DNA from: CAZGMJ01 sp964526785
Lineage (GTDB): Bacteria > Planctomycetota > Phycisphaerae > Sedimentisphaerales > Anaerobacaceae
Reading direction: 5' to 3'
Assembly: GCA_964526785.1 (NCBI GenBank)
Contig: CAZGMJ010000025.1
Location: forward strand, 5,628-69,627
Length of the DNA: 64,000 nucleotides
Under the pieces are notes generated by a model, which saw only the letters and a list, made by a program, of their open reading frames with translations, searched no databases and was not told the origin of the DNA. Within the stretch, counting starts at the first letter, position 1. Each line of letters starts with the position of its first letter. Made by a program: the position numbers and the translations under genes. Shown here piece after piece: positions 17,298 through 24,585 of the stretch.

Positions 17298-19046
17298 ATG
17301 AAACGGAAAAGCACACGCTTGAGCATCTTTCCGATTCTCTGGGTCTCCACCCTGGTCTTACTCGTGGGCATGCAGGGTACGACACACGGTCGCCACCCCG
17401 GTCCTGAGGTATTTCGCATCGGCAACGCGGTCGCGCCAATCAACTACTGGATGACCGCCTGGACACTCAATGATGTGTTCAAGGTGGCGGGCTTTGGAGA
17501 CGATGAAAGCGCCGTTCGGTCCAGTCAGATGTGGGTGCCGGTCGTCGCCGGGCAGTGGAAGATGGAGGGACGCTTCGACGTAACCACCGATGACCTGGGC
17601 TGGGCGAAGTCGCTGAAACTCCGAAACGGGACACGACCGGACAAGCTGATAACCGTTGTACTCGACAGCGACACCAAGAACGCTTTTCCCGCCGGCATCT
17701 ACCGCGTTCTGTATGAGGGAGCCGGAACGCTGGAAATCCAGGGCGCCGAGGCGATTGACCGGCCCACCGCCGGCGAAATCCGTATTCGATACGACGGGAC
17801 CCGGCCGCTGTATATCGTGATAGCCGCGACCGACCCGCAGGGTACAGGCGACTACTTGCGCAACATCCGCATCCTGCGGCCCGACGCCGAAGAAGGTGCG
17901 CGTTTCAATGCTACCTACCTGGATTACCTGCGTCCGTTCACCGTGATCCGCCCACTGCACATGCTCGGCGACCAGGCGACCTACGGCCCTCCGACGGACT
18001 GGTCACAGCGCAAGCCGGCCAACTATTCTCATTGGGGCGGCGCTCTCGGCGCCCCCTACGAAGTCGTCGTCGACCTGGCCAACCAATCCGATTCGGATCT
18101 CTGGCTTAACATTCCGATAGCCGCCGGCGACGCCTACGCGCGAAACCTGGCCCGGCTGATACTCAAGCATCTCGACCGGCAACGCAAACTGTATCTCGAA
18201 TTGGGCAACGAGTTATGGAACTGGTCCGCTCCATACGCCATGGGCCGGAGATACGCACTGGAGCAGGCCAGGGCCGAGTGGCCCGGGGTCCTGGGCAAGG
18301 TGCGCCCGTACTCGGATGGCGACCCCGTCCATGAAACCATGATGACGTTCAGTTGGCAAGGAATGCGGACCGTGCAGATCGCCAACATCTTCAAGGAGGT
18401 ATGGGGCGATCAAGCCCACCGCATCGTCACCGTCCTGGCCGGACAGGTCGGCGCCTCGGCACCAAACTGGCAACCTTCACGATACCTACTGGAAACACCC
18501 GTCTACGTCGGCGAAAGTGGTGGCACACCCGCCGGCAAATCGGTCGATGCATTCGCTGTGGGGCCTTACATCCACGAGCCGATCGAGAGAGCCTTCTCGC
18601 GCAGGAGTGCGGCCGCGTATATCGCCGACGCCGTCGAATACGTCGAGGGAACCGGCCGCTGGACCGCCGACAGTGAAGAACCAGGCCTTCGCTACCAGAT
18701 ACGCAACGATCGTGTTTTGGCCCGCAAGTTCGGACTCGCCCTCGTCGCCTATGAAGGCGGGCAGCACTTCACCGGCAGCCGCTTCACCCGTGACGTCGTC
18801 AACGTACACCAGGACATGGCAAAGCTATACGAGACCCTCTTCAAGGTGTGGCAGGAAGAAGGCGGCGGACTCTTCGTTCACTTCGCTGGCATCATTCGGC
18901 GCGGCCGCAACGAGCCGGGCCAGGAACCTAGCTATTTCCAGAGCGAGAACTTCGGTATCAAGGAACGTCAAGACCAGACACTAGCCGAAGCCCCGAAGTG
19001 GCGCGCCGTCGTCGGCGCAATGAAGCAGATTGGCCAAACCAAGTGA
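17298..19046 (+). CDS. Secreted protein with a putative clan GH-A glycosidase fold
   Basis: 582 aa with a signal peptide at about residues 1-31 (long hydrophobic run ending GTTHG). No named family was recognised with certainty. Residues about 205-490 look like a TIM-barrel glycosidase: Glu305 in LELGNELWNW is a good acid/base candidate and Glu486 in ALVAYEGGQHF a good nucleophile candidate, at strand ends and with spacing expected for clan GH-A. The N-terminal 200 residues resemble a beta-sandwich. AGGAGG ends about 7 bases before the ATG. It is inserted between the two pyrE copies and is convergent with the PadR-linked gene. The substrate is unknown. Confidence 0.65.
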   Translation: MKRKSTRLSIFPILWVSTLVLLVGMQGTTHGRHPGPEVFRIGNAVAPINYWMTAWTLNDVFKVAGFGDDESAVRSSQMWVPVVAGQWKMEGRFDVTTDDLGWAKSLKLRNGTRPDKLITVVLDSDTKNAFPAGIYRVLYEGAGTLEIQGAEAIDRPTAGEIRIRYDGTRPLYIVIAATDPQGTGDYLRNIRILRPDAEEGARFNATYLDYLRPFTVIRPLHMLGDQATYGPPTDWSQRKPANYSHWGGALGAPYEVVVDLANQSDSDLWLNIPIAAGDAYARNLARLILKHLDRQRKLYLELGNELWNWSAPYAMGRRYALEQARAEWPGVLGKVRPYSDGDPVHETMMTFSWQGMRTVQIANIFKEVWGDQAHRIVTVLAGQVGASAPNWQPSRYLLETPVYVGESGGTPAGKSVDAFAVGPYIHEPIERAFSRRSAAAYIADAVEYVEGTGRWTADSEEPGLRYQIRNDRVLARKFGLALVAYEGGQHFTGSRFTRDVVNVHQDMAKLYETLFKVWQEEGGGLFVHFAGIIRRGRNEPGQEPSYFQSENFGIKERQDQTLAEAPKWRAVVGAMKQIGQTK

Positions 19047-19163
19047 ACCACCCCTCGAACGAGCAGACTGAGAACAGAGCCTAGTCTCACCGGTTGGCCT
19101 GATACGGCGTTTGACGTAGTCGTTTGATCCGCAGACGATTGCCCCAACTCTTCGCTCAAGACT

Positions 19164-20018
19164 CTACACCAGTACCGCCCCGGACATATACGCAAGCACA
19201 AAGGTCGACACTACCACAACCACAAGGCCAATCCCCAGCAGCCAGCCTCCCCACTTGCGAGAGCACCGATCCGCAAAGGGCCTGAATATCCCTTTCACAG
19301 TCTCTGGCGTCAGATAGATCACCACCCCCAGCACAATCCACCACAGCCCGATGACAATCGCCGTGATAATGCATAGAAAAGCCCCCTTGCCGATCACAAC
19401 ATGGTCGGTGACTCCCTCGGTGCGCCACAGCGACTGACCCAGTCCAGACCCAAACCACGTGACACCATACAGGGCCATTCCTGCAACGAAAGCATATGAA
19501 ATGATAAGTGGAGGATACACCAGCCACCTTCGCCCACCAAGCCCACCTTCACCGTCAGCCGATGCAACCGCAGCACGCGCCGCAACGAAACTCGCAAAAA
19601 ATACGATCGCGAACGGCATGACCGCAAACGGCCGCGCGTCGTTCGCCATCCAGCCTGTTCCAACCAGCAACCCCAGACTGATATACGCCAGCAGCCCCGC
19701 TCCGACCAGCAGCCCGAAGCTGATATACGCCAGGCGCCAGTCCTCGGGCCCGTTCGAAAGCCGCATGATCACCTTCCGCCACCACGGCAATTTTTCTTCC
19801 GGCACCCAATGCCATGGCCTGCCCAGCCGGCTCAAAACAGCATTCAGCGCCTCGGCCGAAACCGGCGGCCTGCTTTCGCCCAGTTCGTTCTCGATATGCT
19901 CGGTAATGTTCTGCTCGACTTCCCCGGAATCGACCGTCTTCGACCATCGCAGATACGCCCGAACCTGCCGGAGGTATTCATCCAGACTCTTCTTCGCACT
20001 TGCACTTAGCTCAATCAT
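19164..20018 (-). CDS. PadR-linked membrane protein with HAAS-like N-terminus
   Basis: 284 aa. The N-terminal ~85 residues (LRQVRAYLRWSKTVDSGEVE, IENELGESR, LSRLGRPWHW) resemble the cytoplasmic helical domain seen in PadR-linked DUF1700/HAAS-type proteins. At least five hydrophobic segments follow. The ATG overlaps the stop of the padR gene by 4 bases (ATGA), so the two are translationally coupled. Such pairs are thought to form a regulator plus membrane sensor or effector unit (known of the family). The specific role is unknown. A remnant of a second copy of its 3' end lies at 16596-16622. Confidence 0.7.
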   Translation of the reverse strand: MIELSASAKKSLDEYLRQVRAYLRWSKTVDSGEVEQNITEHIENELGESRPPVSAEALNAVLSRLGRPWHWVPEEKLPWWRKVIMRLSNGPEDWRLAYISFGLLVGAGLLAYISLGLLVGTGWMANDARPFAVMPFAIVFFASFVAARAAVASADGEGGLGGRRWLVYPPLIISYAFVAGMALYGVTWFGSGLGQSLWRTEGVTDHVVIGKGAFLCIITAIVIGLWWIVLGVVIYLTPETVKGIFRPFADRCSRKWGGWLLGIGLVVVVVSTFVLAYMSGAVLV

Positions 20019-20362
20019 TCTCGTTCCGCCTTTCTTATCTGGTCGGTCCCGCTCTTGATATCTTTCCAGTAATCGTTCATCCTGCCCAGAACCTCCTCCC
20101 CCTTGCCCGTCAGCTCGTAATACTTCCGCGCCGGCCCTTCGCTCGATTCCTTGAGCGTCGTCCGAACGAAGCCCTCCCGCCTGAGCCTGCTCAGAATCGG
20201 ATAGATCGTCCCCTCGCTGATAACCAGCCCGTCAATCCCGCGCAGCTTCCGCACGATATCATAACCGTAAAGACTCGTCCCCCGTATCGCATTGAGTATG
20301 CACAACTCCAGCATACCCTTGCGAACCTGCGTAGCCCAGTTCTCATAAAACCGGTCATTCAT
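20015..20362 (-). CDS. PadR family transcriptional regulator
   Basis: 115 aa winged-helix repressor of the PadR-s1 type. Diagnostic segments are GMLELCILNAI, GYDIVRKL, SEGTIYPILSRLRREG and YYELTGKG. The C-terminal helix for dimerisation is short. It probably controls itself and the coupled membrane protein. Its ATG lies only 7 bases beyond a good -10 box, so the message may be leaderless. No strong ribosome-binding site is seen. Confidence 0.93.
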   Translation of the reverse strand: MNDRFYENWATQVRKGMLELCILNAIRGTSLYGYDIVRKLRGIDGLVISEGTIYPILSRLRREGFVRTTLKESSEGPARKYYELTGKGEEVLGRMNDYWKDIKSGTDQIRKAERE

Positions 20363-20368
20363 GCGATC

Positions 20369-20397
20369 ACTCTATTGCAATACAAGGTAGCTGTCAA
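20369..20397 (-). promoter_or_regulatory. Promoter of the padR-membrane protein pair
   Basis: On the minus strand: TTGACA (20397-20392), 17 bases, TAGAGT (20374-20369). The -35 is perfect and the -10 matches four of six. The expected transcription start falls at or within a base or two of the padR ATG at 20362. A PadR operator would be expected to overlap this site. Confidence 0.6.
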
Positions 20398-20494
20398 TGC
20401 GATTTAACGGACGACGGCGCACGTTTTGCGCCTTGCTTCATAAAAGATTGCTGCAGAAGTGGTTATGTGCGCAGAGTTTTTGCGCTTTTCCTAT

Positions 20495-20857
20495 AAAACG
20501 GCAAGTGCCGGCTGTTCATGCCCCCTCCAGCCGTTAGTCGTTTATCCCCAGATCATCCTTCGTAATGATGGACTCGAACGTATGCCCCGCACCCGTAATA
20601 TTCTCTTCCGCTCCCTGCTTGCGATCGATAACGCACACGATCCTCTCGACCTTCGCGCCGGCCTCGGTAATAATCTTCGCCGCCTCCAGCACCTGTCCGC
20701 CCGTCGTCGCAATATCCTCCACCAGCAAAACCACGTCCCCCTCTTTGAGCACGCCCTCGACCATCTTGCCCGTACCATAGCCCTTCTTGCTGTTGCGAAC
20801 GATGATCCAGTTCTTACCCGTCTCCATCGCCGTCGCCGCCGCCAGCGCAACGCCCCC
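20495..20857. repeat. Direct repeat copy B of the pyrE 3' region (within intact pyrE)
   Basis: Partner of 16660-17022. It includes codons from about 68 to the stop of the intact pyrE and the short downstream CGGCACTTGCCG hairpin-like element followed by TTTTAT on the minus strand. Confidence 0.9.
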
Positions 20858-21058
20858 CAACTCCGCCCCCGCAATAAGCGTCACATCGTCGCTCATGTGC
20901 CTTGCGAACTCCTCTCCCAGCGCCTTGAGAATATCCGGACACGTCTCGAACAGATATTTGTCCATGTAATACTTGCTACGCTTGCCGCTCCGCAGCACGA
21001 AATCGCCTTCCAGATACGCCGTTTCCTTGATGCGTTTGATAAGCTGTGTTCTGTCCAT
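20534..21058 (-). CDS. pyrE: Orotate phosphoribosyltransferase
   Basis: Pyrimidine synthesis enzyme joining orotate to PRPP to give OMP. The protein is 174 aa, slightly short but complete. It has LRSGKRSKYYMDKY near the N-terminus and the PRPP-binding motif VLLVEDIATTGGQ at about residues 112-124. Its 3' 60% is duplicated at 16660-17022. It lies 41 bases downstream of purB on the same strand, so pyrimidine and purine genes are probably co-transcribed here. Confidence 0.95.
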   Translation of the reverse strand: MDRTQLIKRIKETAYLEGDFVLRSGKRSKYYMDKYLFETCPDILKALGEEFARHMSDDVTLIAGAELGGVALAAATAMETGKNWIIVRNSKKGYGTGKMVEGVLKEGDVVLLVEDIATTGGQVLEAAKIITEAGAKVERIVCVIDRKQGAEENITGAGHTFESIITKDDLGIND

Positions 21059-21099
21059 TGTGCTCCTGTCTCTTGCCGCCGGTCACCGCCCGGCTCGTA

Positions 21100-22533
21100 T
21101 CACACCTTCAATTCCACCTTGCGATTCAACTCGCTTCGATAGTTCCGCCGAATCGGCGTCACCACCTCTTTGATAAACTCATCGACCTGCTGCGGCGCCC
21201 GCCCGACGTAATCCTTCGGATTGAGCACCTTCGCAAAATCCACCTTCGCAAAAGCCGGATCGCCCTTGAGCCGGTCGATCAAATCGTTCGCCTTGCCCTC
21301 CTGCTTGACCTGCGCAGCCGCCGCGTGCGCGTGCATGCGTATCCGCTCGTGCAGTTCCTGCCGGTCTCCGCCCGCCTTCACCGCCGCCATCAGAATATTC
21401 TCCGTCGCCATAAAAGGCAATTCCGACGCCACCCGCGCAGCGATCACCTTCGGATACACCACCAGCCCGTCCAGCACGTTGATCAATATCTCCAGAATCC
21501 CGTCGACCGCCAGAAACGCCTCCGGTATCACGACCCGCCGATTGGCCGAATCGTCCAGCGTCCGTTCGAACCACTGCTCGCTGGCCGTCATCGCCGGACT
21601 CGATGCCAGACTCAGCACCAGCCTGCTCAGCGCAGTCACCCGTTCGCACCGCATTGGATTGCGCTTGTACGCCATCGCCGAAGAGCCCACCTGCTTCTTG
21701 CCGAAAGGCTCCTCCATCTCCTTGAGATTCGCCAGCAGCCGCATATCGTTGCAGAACTTGTGCGCCGACTGCGCGATCAACGCCAGACTGTTCACCACCA
21801 TCGTATCGGTCTTGCGCTGATAGGTCTGCCCCGTCACCGGACAGGTCTGCTCGAAGCCGAACGCCGCCGCAACCGCCTTGTCCAATTGCTTGACCTTCGC
21901 GTGATCGCCGTCGAACAGAGCCAGAAAAGACGCCTGCGTGCCCGTCGTCCCCTTTACGCCGCGAAAGTACAGCGTCTCCAGCCGCCGCTCGACCTCCTGC
22001 AAATCCATCACGAACTCGCAGCACCACAGCGTCGCCCGCTTGCCCACCGTCGTCAACTGAGCCGGCTGATAATGCGTAAACCCCAGCGTCGCCGTCGCCC
22101 GCTGCTTCCTGGCGAACGTCCCCAGCAAGTCGATCACCCCCGCCAGCTTGCCCGCCACCAGCCGAAGCGCATCGCGAATAATCAGCAAATCCGCATTATC
22201 GCCGACGTAACAACTCGTCGCCCCGAGATGAATGATCGGCCCCGCCTTCGGAGCCGCCTCGCCAAACGTGCGAATATGCGCCATCACGTCGTGCCGCAAC
22301 TGCTTCTCATAACGCGCCGCCTTGCGTAAATCGATGTCCTCCAGATGTGCGGCCATCTCGTCGATCTGGTTCTGCTTGATATCCAGCCCCAGTTTCTTCT
22401 GCGCCCGCGCCAACTCCAGCCACAACCGCCGCCACGTGCTGAACTTCTTCTCCGCACCGAATATCTCCGCCATCTCGCGCGACGCGTTGCGCTCTACCAG
22501 TGGACTCGTATATACTTTGCGTTCTACAGCCAT
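21100..22533 (-). CDS. purB: Adenylosuccinate lyase
   Basis: Cleaves adenylosuccinate and SAICAR in purine synthesis. The protein is 477 aa, the length of the larger PurB type. The fumarase/aspartase signature is present as GSSAMAYKRNPMRCE, and the catalytic loop is intact. HLGATSCYVGDNAD and TLGFTHYQPAQLTT are further family blocks. The product of this gene and of pyrE both feed nucleotide synthesis. The gene follows the aldo/keto reductase by 33 bases. Confidence 0.95.
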   Translation of the reverse strand: MAVERKVYTSPLVERNASREMAEIFGAEKKFSTWRRLWLELARAQKKLGLDIKQNQIDEMAAHLEDIDLRKAARYEKQLRHDVMAHIRTFGEAAPKAGPIIHLGATSCYVGDNADLLIIRDALRLVAGKLAGVIDLLGTFARKQRATATLGFTHYQPAQLTTVGKRATLWCCEFVMDLQEVERRLETLYFRGVKGTTGTQASFLALFDGDHAKVKQLDKAVAAAFGFEQTCPVTGQTYQRKTDTMVVNSLALIAQSAHKFCNDMRLLANLKEMEEPFGKKQVGSSAMAYKRNPMRCERVTALSRLVLSLASSPAMTASEQWFERTLDDSANRRVVIPEAFLAVDGILEILINVLDGLVVYPKVIAARVASELPFMATENILMAAVKAGGDRQELHERIRMHAHAAAAQVKQEGKANDLIDRLKGDPAFAKVDFAKVLNPKDYVGRAPQQVDEFIKEVVTPIRRNYRSELNRKVELKV

Positions 22534-22566
22534 AATTGGCCCCGCTCCTCACAATATTGATTCCCT

Positions 22567-23532
22567 TTAGCTCACCTTGCGCTCAAATACCTCGAGCAGC
22601 TTGTCAATCTCCGCAACATCCTCGGCGCTCAAATCCCAGTCCGACGCCGGCGCCGTTTCCGTAATCTGCCCGGGCCGTCGCGCCCCGACTATCGCCGCCG
22701 TCACCTCGGGCCTCCTCAACACCCAGCTTATCGCCAGTTGTGCGCAGCTCCGCCCGTTCCGCTCGACTATCGGTCGAAGCCCGTCCACCAGTTCCAGCGC
22801 CGCGCTGAACCGCGGTTCCTGAAAGTCCGCGTGCCTCCGCCTGTGATCGTCAAGCGGCAGGCCCGCCAGCTTCTCCTGGTCGAACTTGCCCGTCAGCAGC
22901 CCCCGCTGCATCGGACTGTACACGATCACGCCGATATTCAACTGTGCGCAATACTCCAGCAATCCATCCTCAACACCCCGATGCAACATGCTGTACGGCG
23001 GCTGCAGCGAAATCACAGGATACATCGTCCGCACCCGCTCGATCTGCTCGATTGTGAAGTTCGAAACGCCGAGATAACGCACCTTGCCCTCATCTGCCAG
23101 CTTTGCCATCTCCTCCCATGCCTCCTCGACGTCCTCATCCGGATCCGGCCAGTGCATCTGGTACAGATCGATCACATCCACGCCCAGCCGCCGCAGACTG
23201 TCCTCACATTCCCTGCGAATGCTCTCCCGCTTGAGACACGTTACCTTCTCCTTCTTCTCATTCCACAGAATACCGCACTTGCTCGAAATAATCGGCCGGC
23301 GATCGACGTCCTTTAGCACTTTGCCGATCAGTTCCTCCGAATGGCCCAGCCCGTACGCCGGTGCCGTATCAATCCAGTTGATCCCTTCATCCAGCGCTTC
23401 GCGTATCGCCGCCAGCGCATCGTCGTCATCCTGAGGTCCCCAGCCGAACTGCCACGGCCCGCCCAGCGCCCACGTGCCGAGCCCGACCGTCGTCAGTTCC
23501 ATATCACTGTTGCCGAGTTTCCTTTTTTGCAT
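22567..23532 (-). CDS. Cytosolic aldo/keto reductase
   Basis: 321 aa from the ATG at 23532, chosen because GAGGAG lies 7 bases upstream; the open frame extends 102 bases further without coding character. The catalytic set is present: Asp and Tyr in WIDTAPAYGLGHSE, Lys in ISSKCG and His in LYQMHWPDP. No signal peptide, unlike the first reductase in the window. The sequence resembles the AKR11/AKR13-like group acting on sugars or aldehydes, but the substrate is unknown. It is followed by purB in the same direction. Confidence 0.9.
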   Translation of the reverse strand: MQKRKLGNSDMELTTVGLGTWALGGPWQFGWGPQDDDDALAAIREALDEGINWIDTAPAYGLGHSEELIGKVLKDVDRRPIISSKCGILWNEKKEKVTCLKRESIRRECEDSLRRLGVDVIDLYQMHWPDPDEDVEEAWEEMAKLADEGKVRYLGVSNFTIEQIERVRTMYPVISLQPPYSMLHRGVEDGLLEYCAQLNIGVIVYSPMQRGLLTGKFDQEKLAGLPLDDHRRRHADFQEPRFSAALELVDGLRPIVERNGRSCAQLAISWVLRRPEVTAAIVGARRPGQITETAPASDWDLSAEDVAEIDKLLEVFERKVS

Positions 23533-23764
23533 CGTTTCGCTCCTCAAAAAACACCAACCCCACATAGCATAGTCGCATCCCCTGCCCCTGGCAACTCTTT
23601 TGCCCGAAGGCACCCGCCGTAGCCGCCCAAACAAACAATTGAAAGCCCGCGTGCGATGCCGATTGCCTGCAGCCCAAAATCGGGCGCCCAGGCAGGCAAA
23701 TCAAGAGAACGCGGCGTATGCGCACCAGCGCTATGAGGTTGCTCGTGTACCGGCTACAGTATCT

Positions 23765-24469
23765 CTAACTGAAACCGGCGCCCGGATACAGCAGGTTGAT
23801 TGCCAGCACATGCAGAGGTTCCACTATCGCCCCGAATACCTGCCACGCAATGAAAAGCCCGAAGATCGCAAAAGACGGATTGTGCAGCAAACGATTGTAA
23901 CGGTCCGCCGAAGCGTCGCTCAGGAAAAGCGTCAGCACCGCACTGCCGTCCAGCGGCGGCAGCGGAATGAGATTGAACGCCATCAGTATCAGATTCAGCG
24001 TAAACAGAATGCTCACCGCCGTGGCGATACTGTTGGTCAACCCTGCCGAACTGCCCTTGGCTACGCGAGCGAATTCAATCGCACCGGGCATCTCAAACCA
24101 GCCCGCCGAAATGCCCACCCGAATCGCAATTCCCGCAATCACAACCAGAGCCAGATTCGTCATCGGCCCGGCCAGCGCCATCAACCCGGCACGCTTGCGA
24201 TTGTGAACCGCCCAGTATGGATCGTACGACGTACTCGCCCAGCCGATCATGAAATCCATCAGCACGAACGACAGTATCGGAATCACTACCAGCCCGAACG
24301 GCGACCGCTTGATATGAATCAGCGGATCTACCGTCACCTGCCCCAGTTCGTATGCCGTCGGATCGCCCAGACGCCAGGCCGCAAAGCCGTGCGCCGCCTC
24401 GTGCAGCACAATCGAGCCCAGCAGTATCCCGTACCAGACCAGCCCCAGCGCCAGTATCGTAGAACCCAT
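23765..24469 (-). CDS. Site-2-type intramembrane metalloprotease (peptidase M50)
   Basis: 234 aa membrane protein with the zinc-binding HEAAH motif in helix 1 (IVLHEAAHGFAA) and the third-ligand motif LIPLPPLDGS near residue 180. LAGPMTNL is also conserved. Around six hydrophobic segments are visible. It belongs to the compact bacterial M50 group without PDZ or CBS domains. It could process a membrane-bound regulator, but no partner is obvious nearby. It lies 116 bases downstream of the GH95 gene on the same strand. Confidence 0.88.
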   Translation of the reverse strand: MGSTILALGLVWYGILLGSIVLHEAAHGFAAWRLGDPTAYELGQVTVDPLIHIKRSPFGLVVIPILSFVLMDFMIGWASTSYDPYWAVHNRKRAGLMALAGPMTNLALVVIAGIAIRVGISAGWFEMPGAIEFARVAKGSSAGLTNSIATAVSILFTLNLILMAFNLIPLPPLDGSAVLTLFLSDASADRYNRLLHNPSFAIFGLFIAWQVFGAIVEPLHVLAINLLYPGAGFS

Positions 24470-24585
24470 CAGCGTCCAACCATCAAAGTGTACTTACCGC
24501 CCGCTGGCGACAACATACCAATCCCGTCGCCATGCAACTCGTGTATTTCATACTTTGCTGTCTTTCCGTGAATGAACGCCATAGC

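Noticed and set aside
20416..20432. GGCGCA-TGCGCC hairpin as a pyrE terminator
   Set aside because: No T-tract on the minus strand; it may be only a weak hairpin or part of the padR control region.
21046..22329. Long plus-strand frame opposite purB
   Set aside because: Arg/His/Pro-rich shadow of the purB gene, no domain.
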